Below are positions 9,359 through 17,637 of a stretch of 62,459 nt of DNA, in pieces. Position 1 is the stretch's first letter; every line of letters begins with the position of its first letter. A model generated the notes under the pieces. The model was not told the DNA's origin. It worked only from the letters and a program-made list of their open reading frames with translations, and ran no database searches. Source of the stretch: Rhodopirellula sp. (GTDB taxonomy: Bacteria > Planctomycetota > Planctomycetia > Pirellulales > Pirellulaceae); NCBI GenBank assembly GCA_002689655.1, contig NZHC01000107.1, forward strand, positions 3,834-66,292. Direction: 5' to 3'. The position numbers and the translations under genes were made by a program.

Positions 9359-10692
9359 TTGGTCAAAGACGCTGCGATTAATTCACTATCACTTCGTGCA
9401 AAGATGACACCATTTGCAATCGCGGGGTGAGCCCACGTCACACCATTTCGCCTGGGAAGTTGTCGAAGGGTGGTAGCAAGTAACTTTGTTCTTGACGATT
9501 CTTCGAAGCCTTTGGGATTGAGATTTGCAAAAATCAATTCTCCCTGATCGTTCAGCATGATTTCCCGATCGCCATTTCGCAGCGTGTGGATGGTTGCCCA
9601 TCTAGCTCTTGGGACAGCGGTGGTATCTTCCCAGATGCGGTCACCCGTGGTCAGGTCTAGGCACCGTAGTTCACCGTAACTGTCGACACCATAAATGTAT
9701 TCACCTTTGATCAAGGGAGTGCTGATCATACAGTGCAGGGAATCAGTGTTACGTTCGTTTCTGCCAATTCGCCGCCAGACCTGTTTGACCTCAGGTTTTT
9801 CAAGATTCAGTTCGATCAACATTGAGCCATCATAAAATGACGACACAAAGAGATATTTGTCTGAGATGACAGGAGTTGCAACACCGATTGGCATGTTTCT
9901 TGATTCCATCGGCAATCTCCAAAGCGTCTTACCGGTTTTGGGATCCAAGCCCGTCACGCTCTCGCCTGTCCAGCACACAGCGACATCTTGCTGACCTTGG
10001 CGGATCAGAATGGGGGCACTGTAGCCTGCCAGTTCATCAATTGCTCGCCACTTTTCTTTGCCAGTTTTCAGATCAAAAGCGACCACGCATGAACCAGCAG
10101 AACCAGCAGTAATTTGAATCACCAAGTCTTCGTAAATCAGTGGTGCGGCAGTGATGCCCCAAATTGGCATCTTTACCTTGTATTCACTCGCCAAATGGTG
10201 CTCCCAGATGATTTTTCCGGTGGATGCATCAAGGCACTTTAGATCTCCCATCGCCCCAACCGATACTGCCTTGCCATCGTGGATGGTGACAGCTGCTCGT
10301 GGGCCCGCCTTATAGCCAATATTGTATTCATCGTCGTTGTAGTTGACTTTGTAGTTGTGTTCCCACGCCTGCTTACCACTTTCTGCATCGAAACAGAGGA
10401 TGCGTTCGACTTGATTATCAGATTCCCCAATGCCGCGATCCGTGACATAAACCTTTCCGTTTGCGACGGTCGGGCCACTATAACCTGATCCAATGGGCAC
10501 AGACCATTTTCGGGGCAATTCACCCTCGGGTAGTTCCTTCATCAGATTGTTTTCATTGATTGCACCGTCACGATTGACTCCACGCCATTGTGGGAAGTCA
10601 TCGGCAAAGGCGAACGATGAGGAGACAAACGATGAAGAAAGCAAGGCAGCAATGAAAACAGTAAAGCGATGCTGTGGGCGGGCATGGATCAT
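9355..10692 (-). CDS. Exported PQQ-like beta-propeller protein
   Basis: A signal peptide (about residues 1-30, ending SSFAFA) is followed by repeated propeller blades of the form GKVYVTDRG / DAESGKQAWEHN. These are the YVTN/PQQ-type repeats found in BamB and quinoprotein dehydrogenases. The sequence after the signal, DDFPQWRGVNRDG, is typical of the very common planctomycete PQQ-propeller proteins, which are of unproven function. I see no sign of a PQQ-binding catalytic site, so an enzyme call is not justified. It is the first gene of a two-gene unit with the downstream sulfatase. The ATGA overlap suggests the two act together, perhaps as a periplasmic assembly or binding partner. Confidence 0.88.
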   Translation of the reverse strand: MIHARPQHRFTVFIAALLSSSFVSSSFAFADDFPQWRGVNRDGAINENNLMKELPEGELPRKWSVPIGSGYSGPTVANGKVYVTDRGIGESDNQVERILCFDAESGKQAWEHNYKVNYNDDEYNIGYKAGPRAAVTIHDGKAVSVGAMGDLKCLDASTGKIIWEHHLASEYKVKMPIWGITAAPLIYEDLVIQITAGSAGSCVVAFDLKTGKEKWRAIDELAGYSAPILIRQGQQDVAVCWTGESVTGLDPKTGKTLWRLPMESRNMPIGVATPVISDKYLFVSSFYDGSMLIELNLEKPEVKQVWRRIGRNERNTDSLHCMISTPLIKGEYIYGVDSYGELRCLDLTTGDRIWEDTTAVPRARWATIHTLRNGDREIMLNDQGELIFANLNPKGFEESSRTKLLATTLRQLPRRNGVTWAHPAIANGVIFARSDSELIAASLTK

Positions 10693-10877
10693 TCGTGTTC
10701 AGGCCTTCATGTGAAATTTGCAAAGTTAGCTTGAGTGTGTGCCGTAAGAACCATCTGGCAAACCCACTTGTGTGGCATTGTTACATGCAATGAAGTATTG
10801 ATCAGTATCAATATAGGGGCTTGCACTGAATTCATTTTGTGGAACAGCAGTTTTATTCTTCGTCCTGTATTCAACAG

Positions 10878-11756
10878 TTACAATGCGGGGAAATTGTACT
10901 CTGAATTCTTTGGATCAAAATCAGCATCAGTGAGTCCGACGTTGGTTTTCACATCGTGGTAGGTGTACGATTCAAGCAAGACTGGCTTACCTTCAGGTTC
11001 ATCAGGCCAGCCAAAAGCTCGGTAGCCAAGGATCAATTGGCGTTCAGGATCAAGTGTGATTTCGGCCAGAGAGAAGTCGTCTTCTTGATTCGATGGCTTG
11101 CTTCGGCGGATTTGGATCACCTGTGTCGGGGTGTCATCCAGTTTCTGGTCCGCGATAATGTTGACGCTAATGTCGGGGTTATCCCGATCTTTTTCGCCAC
11201 GCTCAATTAATTTATCGATCAGTTTCATGATGCCAATCTCGCTTATGGGATACCGCTGTCCCTGCATGGCGAGGAAGCCTGTTGGATCGAGCCACAAGGT
11301 TTTCAACCCAAGTAACAGGCCGACTTCATGGACAGCCATTTTTCCGTCAAAGAGATCAGCACCCCAGATGACTTCACGACCCTTCAAATTTTGAGGTGCA
11401 TTGAAGGCGAGATAAACGCGTTTGGGAGCATCGTTGCTTTCATTGCGACAACGTGTTTGCACCTTTAATTGGATTTCAGACTCGGGTGCCATTGTTCCAC
11501 TGGCGTCCAGTTCCTGTTTGACGAATCGAGCGGTGTAATCATTCAATGTCGTTGACAAATGTGCTCTTACTGATTTAGCCATGTCGAGTACATCAGACAT
11601 CGTGACCCTAGCACTGGGTGTTTGTTCAGCTGCTGTGGGTGCAACGTTGACGGTCTCGTCGGAGCTGCGTTCGAGTGATTGGTAATAGTAGTAACCACCC
11701 ACCATGCCGACGACAAAGCAGATTGCGAAGATCTTCTTTTTTTCCCTCGGGTTCAC
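10878..11756 (-). CDS. DUF1571 family membrane-anchored protein
   Basis: A protein of 292 residues beginning at GTG, with one membrane segment at about residues 9-26 (IFAICFVVGMVGGYYYYQ), after which the chain is predicted to be outside the inner membrane. The body matches my memory of the planctomycete DUF1571 family: a YTARFVKQE strand followed by LKVQTRCRNE and a RVYLAFNAPQNLKGREVIW block. The fold may resemble outer-membrane lipoprotein carrier proteins, but that is only a guess from the alternating strands. It begins 44 nt after a strong terminator for the gene upstream. Function unknown. Confidence 0.75.
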   Translation of the reverse strand: MNPREKKKIFAICFVVGMVGGYYYYQSLERSSDETVNVAPTAAEQTPSARVTMSDVLDMAKSVRAHLSTTLNDYTARFVKQELDASGTMAPESEIQLKVQTRCRNESNDAPKRVYLAFNAPQNLKGREVIWGADLFDGKMAVHEVGLLLGLKTLWLDPTGFLAMQGQRYPISEIGIMKLIDKLIERGEKDRDNPDISVNIIADQKLDDTPTQVIQIRRSKPSNQEDDFSLAEITLDPERQLILGYRAFGWPDEPEGKPVLLESYTYHDVKTNVGLTDADFDPKNSEYNFPAL

Positions 11757-11799
11757 TGTTTTGGTATCCGTTCGTTCTGGTTGACTACCTACATCAATA

Positions 11800-11830
11800 G
11801 AAAAGACCGCCGGTGAGATTTCCGGCGGCC
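11800..11830 (-). terminator. Strong rho-independent terminator behind the 564-residue exported protein gene
   Basis: Read on the minus strand, GGCCGCCGG (11830-11822) pairs with CCGGCGGTC (11813-11805) over nine base pairs including one G-U pair. The loop is eight nt and a TTTTC tract follows. It lies 60 nt past the stop of the gene ending at 11891. Confidence 0.85.
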
Positions 11831-11890
11831 TTTGTAAGCATCATTGACGATACATTTTGAGGAAACGTAGTTCGTTGGACATATGGCAGT

Positions 11891-13585
11891 TTAGAACTGG
11901 CCGGCCGGCAGGGCCTGCTGAGTCTGTTGCACCGCCGCACCGATTGCTTGAAGGATTCCTTCACCGATGTCGAATGAAAACTTCTGACCATTCTCAATTG
12001 ATTCAGCAACGATACTCATGTCGCCCTGATCAGGGGATCTTGTCAGGGCATCAATCATGGCAGCCAAAGTGTCGGTCGACGCAATCGACTGGGCATACTT
12101 CAGCATGGGCATCATGGTCATTCTCATTTGGCCGACAGGGCGATCAGCTGAGTTCTTCTTTTTGCCGGAGTCGATCAGTTCTTTCATCAAACTGTCACTG
12201 CCTTTTCCAAACGCCAAATACATGGATTGTTTGCCGGTACCGATGTGGACACGCAACTTGTTGCCGAACATTCGACGTGCTTCGTCCTGGGATGCTGGGA
12301 TGTCAGCTTCCACCAAGTGCATCGTGACACCGTTGTAGTCGCCAATGTCGAATTTGAACTCGGGTGCGCCTGGCTCATTTTCAACTTTTTCTGCAACCTC
12401 TTTGGCGATTGCAGCAACTTCGTTTCCGTCCGCAACGAATGCACCGAACACAAACTTGAATCCATCATCCTCGTCTGCCAACAGTAAAGCACCCAGATCA
12501 CTTTTTCCCTCGGCTGCGGACTTGACTGAGAGTTCAATGACTCGATCTACCAAAGCATTGATGTGATCACGTTGGCTGTCCGTCAGGCCAGCTTGGCTAT
12601 CCAGAGCGGTTCGGACAGCACCCATGGATGCTTCCATGCTGGCCTCGGTGTCTTCGATCGCCTCCGGGCTGATGGAAGCAGCTTGGTGCACGTATGCAGC
12701 GGCATCTTCCCGGATCACCGATGCGAACTGAGAAGGGATTGCTTTGACGCCATCATAAATCGTTGCTAGTTTGCTACCGGCAACGGCGGTGTAGCTGCCA
12801 CCAATCGATATTTTTTGCTTAGCCTGGTCGATGTTGAATCCAAACTGCAGTTGATCGGTATCTTCGATCAGTTGTTCAAGTTGCTCGATGGCGTTTTCAG
12901 CAGTTTCACGACTGGCTTCAGCGTCGGGACCATTCTGCAGTGCCATCGCCTGTTCAAAACCCATTTTGAGTTGGGTTGTCAGCATGCCGCGTGTTTCTGC
13001 GGGGATCTGCTGCATTTTCATTCGAACGGCGATGTCGTAATTGTTACCCATCCCGTCAAACAGAGTGCTGGGATCTTCCGGAGCCAGAGCCAGGACGTCT
13101 TTGGCAGTGCCCATGACTGCCCAATCACCCTTCTGTTGGATGTGAACCACGTTTGCACCAACGATGATTCTTAGTGTGCCATCTTTTTCTTCGTCGTACG
13201 GGCCTGTCTGAGCCTCCAAACGCTTCAGCACTGTTTTGATGTCGTTGGTAGGAAGCAGAGCAAGTGGCTGGGGCATTCCGTTGACCATCGGGACGACCAC
13301 GCCGATCGGGCGGGTCATGTCCAGTCCCTGGGTGAATGTGCCTGCCAGCAGACCGAACATTCCACCTGCTTGCGCCTGTCCAGCGACCCCGGTAACGTAA
13401 TTGATGTCTTGGGTCAGTTTGTTGACAGACCCAAGAGTCACAACAAGGACGGGCTCATCAGAAGCAGCATCGTTATCTTGAGCGCTTGCTTGAGGCAAGC
13501 ATGAGTTGGGAGCGGACAGAAGGAGCCCCATGGCCATCGCGGAGGCCATCAAGCCACGGCGAATCAAACGATTCGAGAACACCAT
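11891..13585 (-). CDS. Large exported planctomycete protein of unknown function
   Basis: A predicted secreted protein of 564 residues. A signal peptide (about residues 1-36) ends in PQASAQD. The rest is rich in Ala, Glu and Asp, with long helical stretches and repeated phrases such as GSVNKLTQDINYVTG and GVVVPMVNGMPQPLALLP. I recognise it only as a type common in planctomycete genomes and cannot name a domain. I place the start at ATG 13585 rather than 13696 because GAGGAAGG lies eight nt upstream and the signal peptide begins there. The residues ahead of it look unlike a leader. It has its own strong terminator, which suggests a well expressed single gene. Confidence 0.8.
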   Translation of the reverse strand: MVFSNRLIRRGLMASAMAMGLLLSAPNSCLPQASAQDNDAASDEPVLVVTLGSVNKLTQDINYVTGVAGQAQAGGMFGLLAGTFTQGLDMTRPIGVVVPMVNGMPQPLALLPTNDIKTVLKRLEAQTGPYDEEKDGTLRIIVGANVVHIQQKGDWAVMGTAKDVLALAPEDPSTLFDGMGNNYDIAVRMKMQQIPAETRGMLTTQLKMGFEQAMALQNGPDAEASRETAENAIEQLEQLIEDTDQLQFGFNIDQAKQKISIGGSYTAVAGSKLATIYDGVKAIPSQFASVIREDAAAYVHQAASISPEAIEDTEASMEASMGAVRTALDSQAGLTDSQRDHINALVDRVIELSVKSAAEGKSDLGALLLADEDDGFKFVFGAFVADGNEVAAIAKEVAEKVENEPGAPEFKFDIGDYNGVTMHLVEADIPASQDEARRMFGNKLRVHIGTGKQSMYLAFGKGSDSLMKELIDSGKKKNSADRPVGQMRMTMMPMLKYAQSIASTDTLAAMIDALTRSPDQGDMSIVAESIENGQKFSFDIGEGILQAIGAAVQQTQQALPAGQF

Positions 13586-13593
13586 TGTAAAAA

Positions 13594-13601
13594 CCTTCCT
13601 C
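13594..13601 (-). promoter_or_regulatory. Shine-Dalgarno that fixes the start at 13585
   Basis: Minus-strand GAGGAAGG with eight nt before ATG. It shows that the longer reading frame up to 13696 is not the true start. Confidence 0.8.
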
Positions 13602-13970
13602 TGGGAAGCAGTGACTGGCAGGGCAAAGGAGCCCACCGGGGTATTGGAATTTGACGGTTCGATCTGTCGAGCCAGCGAATAGCGACGTGCAATCAAGACG
13701 AATTAGGACCACAGCCCGCTTGTTCAAGCTCGGATATTACTATGTACCCATGAACCGTAGTGACGGTTTCGGGACTCTTTTAAAAAAGCGACTTTGACTT
13801 GGCGACAAACAATTCGACTTGGGGCGCAGAAAGCCATCATTGCTTGCTAGTTTATCTAAAAACTGGGCGGATGATCGGCCAATCCGAGCGATGAATGGGC
13901 GTGTCCGCTCAATTCCCCTCTCCGTGTCGTCTGCGATCTTTGGAATGCCCCTCCTTAGAAGGGGTGAAAC
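13602..13970. other. Non-coding stretch between infA and the exported-protein gene
   Basis: About 370 nt without a supported gene. It holds a short GC stem CCCCT/AGGGG just beyond the infA stop (about 13948-13966) without a T-tract. It also holds a perfect 6-bp hairpin AACCGT-AGTG-ACGGTT at 13753-13768. The promoter of the downstream exported-protein gene should be here, but I could not identify convincing -35 and -10 boxes. Confidence 0.5.
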
Positions 13971-14192
13971 CTATCTCTCGCGATATACGATTCGACCCTT
14001 CGTGAGATCATAGGGCGACAGTTCGACCCGGACCTTATCACCAGGAACGATGCGGATGAAGTGTTTTCGCATTCGGCCGGCCACGTGTGCCATGACTTCG
14101 CTGCCTGTTTCCAGTTGCACGCGAAATCGTGTATTTGCCAATGCTTGTGTGACGGTTCCTTCGACCTCAAAGGCCTCTTCTTTATTTCCCAA
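13971..14192 (-). CDS. infA: Translation initiation factor IF-1
   Basis: Binds the A site of the 30S subunit during initiation. The single OB-fold domain is complete: [19 protein letters not shown], then the [13 protein letters not shown] block and the C-terminal [17 protein letters not shown] choose the TTG at 14192 (73 residues, [12 protein letters not shown]) because GAGG sits seven nt upstream. A TTG two codons earlier (14198) would leave only one nt of spacing. No ATG or GTG is available in frame at the family's usual start. It is read alone, away from the ribosomal-protein spc operon where many bacteria keep it. Confidence 0.93.
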   Translation of the reverse strand: MGNKEEAFEVEGTVTQALANTRFRVQLETGSEVMAHVAGRMRKHFIRIVPGDKVRVELSPYDLTKGRIVYRER

Positions 14193-14449
14193 AACCAAAC
14201 CTCAAATCAGGGATCGCTCTCGAAAGGTGAAACGGAATCACCAACACATCGGTTGTATCGATGTTCGAGAGAGTGGCAATGACACTGTTCACATCGGAAT
14301 GGTCAAGCGTGAGCCACAAGTTCAACAATGAGCACAATATGCGCTGCCCGCACAATGGTGCGGGACATTTTTTCTATGCCACCCCCCGAGAGGTGGAATA
14401 TTGATGTCTTCTACAGCCTTGGCTCAAGCAACTCAGCGAAGCGATCAGG

Positions 14450-14473
14450 AAAAAACAAACGAGTTAACGTTTG
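14450..14473 (-). terminator. Probable terminator overlapping the rpsI stop codon
   Basis: On the minus strand CAAACG (14473-14468) pairs with CGTTTG (14461-14456) around a six-nt loop that contains the rpsI stop codon. T6 follows at once (14455-14450). The stem is short and AT-rich but the U-tract is clean. Confidence 0.55.
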
Positions 14474-14877
14474 CTGAACTGGACACCGCGACGAGCACCT
14501 CGAAGACCTGGCTTCTTACGTTCTTTCATTCGCGAGTCACGAGTCAAGAACCCGCCTTCACGAAGCGTTTCGTGGAGGGCTTCGTCCATGCTCACCAAAG
14601 CACGAGCCAAGCCCATGCGAACAGCTCCGCTTTGCCCAGTCATGCCACCACCCGAAACTCGCACCATTACGTCGACCTGTTCGGACTTCTCAACGGCGGA
14701 AAGTGTCGCCACGATCGCAGCCTGATGCTGATCATTAACGAAATAGTCCGACATTGGCTTACTGTTGACAGTGATCGTTCCATTTCCGGGGCGTACACGA
14801 ACGCGAGCTACGCTGCTTTTTCGTCGGCCAGTGCCGAGTGCATCTCCGGAAATCTTGTCCTTTTTGACGGCGACCAT
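14464..14877 (-). CDS. rpsI: 30S ribosomal protein S9 (uS9)
   Basis: Small-subunit protein whose C-terminal tail reaches the P-site tRNA. The family signature GTGRRKSSVARVRV is at residues 15-28, the central GGGMTGQSGAVRMGLARAL block follows, and the basic C-terminus ends in FSKR, as in nearly all S9 proteins. The length of 137 residues is normal. It follows rplM by 57 nt in the conserved rplM-rpsI operon. Confidence 0.97.
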   Translation of the reverse strand: MVAVKKDKISGDALGTGRRKSSVARVRVRPGNGTITVNSKPMSDYFVNDQHQAAIVATLSAVEKSEQVDVMVRVSGGGMTGQSGAVRMGLARALVSMDEALHETLREGGFLTRDSRMKERKKPGLRGARRGVQFSKR

Positions 14878-14934
14878 AGGTTCAAATGCTGCTTAGGTGT
14901 GTGTTGTTGGGAGTGGGTATGACAATCGTTCCGG

Positions 14935-15366
14935 CTAGGAAACTTTCTTGCCAGTTCGCTGAAGTGTTTCAGGCTGTTGTGCGGTGTGGGGATGATCAGG
15001 ACCCGAGTAGATTTTAAGTTTCTTGATCATCTGATAGGCCAATTTGTTTTTTGGCAGCATCCGACGAACCGCGTGATAGATCAAATCTTCCGGCTTTCTC
15101 TCTTTTCGATCACCATAGCTTTCAAGGCGAAGCCCTGGATATCCGGTGTACCACGTGTAATGGCGATCATCCATCTTCTTGCCGGTCATGCCGACCTTCT
15201 CAGCGTTTACGACGACCACAAAGTCACCACAATCAACGTGAGGAGTGTAGGTAGGACGATGCTTGCCCATCAGGACGACAGCGATATCACTTGCCAATCT
15301 ACCGAGGACCTCGTCGGAGGCATCGACGACATACCACTGCTGCTCAATTTGGCCTTTCTTGGCCAT
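14935..15366 (-). CDS. rplM: 50S ribosomal protein L13 (uL13)
   Basis: Early-assembling large-subunit protein. WYVVDASDEVLGRLAS near the N-terminus, YTPHVDCGDFVVVVNAEKV and AVRRMLPKN in the body, and the C-terminal HPHTAQQPETL are all diagnostic. I place the start at ATG 15366 (143 residues, MAKKGQIEQQW). Two GTG codons at 15387 and 15384 would add up to seven residues (MVAQPTT), and no Shine-Dalgarno separates the choices. First gene of the rplM-rpsI pair, preceded by a structured leader. Confidence 0.96.
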   Translation of the reverse strand: MAKKGQIEQQWYVVDASDEVLGRLASDIAVVLMGKHRPTYTPHVDCGDFVVVVNAEKVGMTGKKMDDRHYTWYTGYPGLRLESYGDRKERKPEDLIYHAVRRMLPKNKLAYQMIKKLKIYSGPDHPHTAQQPETLQRTGKKVS

Positions 15367-15431
15367 GGTTGTTGGTTGGGCCACCACGGAATTAACTTAT
15401 GGTTGGAATGGATCGGGATCGAAAACCGCTG

Positions 15432-15498
15432 ATTACGGAAATTTGCCGTAATGCGGGGAATCGAGAAATCTATCGAGCCTCGCCCTACTGGGCAAGGC
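15432..15498 (-). promoter_or_regulatory. Two consecutive stem-loops in the rplM 5' region, candidate leader
   Basis: Minus strand, 5' to 3': GCCTTGCCC-AGTA-GGGCGAGGC (15498-15477), nine pairs with one G-U, then ATTACGG-CAAATTT-CCGTAAT (15452-15432), seven perfect pairs. Neither is followed by a T-tract, which argues against simple termination of the photolyase transcript. They end 66 nt before the rplM ATG. A role in ribosomal-protein autoregulation is inference. Confidence 0.35.
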
Positions 15499-15611
15499 CT
15501 TTCGGCACGATTAAGCATGAAAACGGCTCCAGATGGGTGTTAAGAGCCAATTTTTTTGCCTGGAGGACCCAAAGGGGCGGCATTGAACTGCATTTGTGCC
15601 AGTTTGGTAAG

Positions 15612-17087
15612 TCAGACAAGTCGGTCAGGACCAAAACGATCCACGTACTTTTTCAGCCTGAGCTTTTTGCTTGCAGATTCACTGGTCATGTATCTCACAC
15701 TTCCGAAAATCGGTCTTTTGGGTCCCCAAGCTCGATCGTAACGCCCCAAAACCCAAAAGATACCGTTATACGAGTTGGGGTCTCGCCCATCGAGTCCGTA
15801 TTTGTTGTTTAACTCGATCATCACGGCCAGGGCCTCATGCGGAGATTTGGTCCAGTGCAGGATTTTCTTTCCCCAAAGCATTCGCATGTAGTTGTGCATC
15901 ACACCGGTTTCTACGATTTCGCGTTGAGCAGCGTTCCAGATGGGGTCTGCGGTTTGGGCGTGCTCGAATTCTTCGAGGGTATACAGGTAAGGGCGTTCGT
16001 CGCTCGCGTGCTCGTGTAGAGTCTTTTGAGCCCAATCCGGCAGTGACTCGAACTTGTCATAGTTGTGAGGCTGCCTGAAACTCAGATTGAAACCCATTTC
16101 GCGCCAAGTCAATACTTGATCAAGGAATGCCTCGGATGGTTCGCTTGTATTCCAGAATCCGTGGTTTTTTCCATTCGCTGGTGACGCTCTGTCCGGCGTC
16201 CAACTTTCCTTATCTAACAATTGTCGAACGATTGCGTGGGCGGAAATATGGCCGAAATGAAGGTGCGGGCTGAGGCCAGTCGTGACGCTTTCGTCTGGAT
16301 GATTCCGGTCGGAACCGTAAACTTGCAGGTTTTGATTCAAAAATCGATCCAGTCGCGATTTTGCATCTGATGCACCACCGGTGATGGCGGTGCTGACTTT
16401 GACTTCATGGTCAATGGAAAGAGTCTGGATCCCACCACCGTCGAGAAAGTGACTCAGATCCGAAGGCGGCCACCTTTCCAAAATCCGTTTTGGTAACGAA
16501 TCTAGACGCGGAAGTTTGACTCCGCTGAGCGGATCTTCTTTTGGCATTTCCAGCAAGTTGTCCAGAATGTTTTTCTGCATCCAACGCCGATAACTGTGAG
16601 CCACAGTGAAGGTGCGTTCCGGCGTGCGAAGGGGTATTACGCCGTTGCTGTCCACGAGTTCAAGCCTTGCCGGTAAACGATTTCTAGCCACACGGATCAT
16701 CGTTGGATGAAAAAAACATGGGTATTCGTCCGTCACAATTGTGCAGGCTTTCGCTGCCAATTCATGCAAGAGAAGAGATGCGGTCCCGGATTCCGTTTCG
16801 ATGAAGGGAAAGTACGTGACGGGTCGCTTGCGAAATGACTTCTCGTTATCTCTCATTCCCTCAATCACGAATCGATGAAGCCGATCGCTCGCCCAGCGGT
16901 AACGCAATCGCAGCGGTTCGAAAACGATCAGAGGCTTGCCGAATTGGCGAGCACGATCAACGGCGTGCTGCAGAGAAAAGTTGTCGTTGAGGCGTCGGAA
17001 AGCGGTCATCCAGTATAGAACGTAGTCACCATCTTCTTTTACAAGATGGTCATTGGCATGCGTATGCCGGATCGAAGGAATCGCCAT
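15612..17087 (-). CDS. Class II CPD photolyase
   Basis: Light-driven repair of cyclobutane pyrimidine dimers using FAD. The N-terminal half is the antenna domain (YVLYWMTAFRRLNDN). The C-terminal half has the class II hallmarks: ETGVMHNYMRMLWGKKIL, NKYGLDGRDPNSYNGIFW and GRYDRAWGPKRPIFGSVRYM. The length of 491 residues fits class II enzymes, including the longer insert between the domains. ATG start. It is transcribed toward rplM with about 245 nt between them. The reading frame is intact and the assignment is firm. Confidence 0.95.
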   Translation of the reverse strand: MAIPSIRHTHANDHLVKEDGDYVLYWMTAFRRLNDNFSLQHAVDRARQFGKPLIVFEPLRLRYRWASDRLHRFVIEGMRDNEKSFRKRPVTYFPFIETESGTASLLLHELAAKACTIVTDEYPCFFHPTMIRVARNRLPARLELVDSNGVIPLRTPERTFTVAHSYRRWMQKNILDNLLEMPKEDPLSGVKLPRLDSLPKRILERWPPSDLSHFLDGGGIQTLSIDHEVKVSTAITGGASDAKSRLDRFLNQNLQVYGSDRNHPDESVTTGLSPHLHFGHISAHAIVRQLLDKESWTPDRASPANGKNHGFWNTSEPSEAFLDQVLTWREMGFNLSFRQPHNYDKFESLPDWAQKTLHEHASDERPYLYTLEEFEHAQTADPIWNAAQREIVETGVMHNYMRMLWGKKILHWTKSPHEALAVMIELNNKYGLDGRDPNSYNGIFWVLGRYDRAWGPKRPIFGSVRYMTSESASKKLRLKKYVDRFGPDRLV

Positions 17088-17637
17088 CGGTCATTCAGAT
17101 TGTGTAAGTGATAGGGTGAGCCTGATCGTTTGGCTCAATTCCCCGAAGTGCAGGCCTCATGTTTCGGAACCATGACGTTGGAGTTGGGAAGCGGCAGGTG
17201 TTGCGAATTCCCACGGTTGCCTGTGGCACTTTCAGGGTTTCGTCTCATCTCGCAGCATCGACTTGCAACAGTATGGAACCTGTTTTCATCTCCCCGTGTT
17301 TTTGTTTTGCTTGTTTTGATTCCAAGGCTGAAGTCGACTGAGTCACCCCGTGAGCCGGAAGCTGCGACAAGCAATGTTGAACGCTGAAGGAAGGTGAAGA
17401 ATTGTACCGGCAGGGGTAGCAGATATGCGATTCACGGGTTGAGTCACTCTGCTGAGCCCTCACGCTTGTTCGTTTGCAGAAGGTTAAAGCCGATTCGTCA
17501 GGATTATCAACGCTGCACCGGTGAAAGCTTTTTAGAAAGTGCCTGACCCAGCCAGAGTTGCGATCCCCGACTGAGATGCAAGACTTTTGATTCAAGCGTT
17601 GCGATGAGATTAATTGGGCCAATCTCTGTTGGGTTTT
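17088..17637. other. 550-nt stretch with no supported gene
   Basis: Short reading frames on both strands here show no family resemblance and no ribosome binding site. The region follows the receiver/kinase gene (leftward) and precedes the photolyase start, so it should carry the photolyase promoter. I could not pick out convincing boxes. A T6 run at 17634-17639 has only a four-base-pair stem before it. Confidence 0.5.

Noticed and set aside
10761-10800. TGGCAT...TGCA, resembling a sigma-54 -24/-12 promoter
   Set aside because: The GG-to-GC spacing is one base too long and the site lies downstream of a leftward gene.
13636-13665. GGTTCGATC, resembling a tRNA T-loop
   Set aside because: The flanking bases cannot form the T-stem and there is no acceptor or anticodon arm around it.
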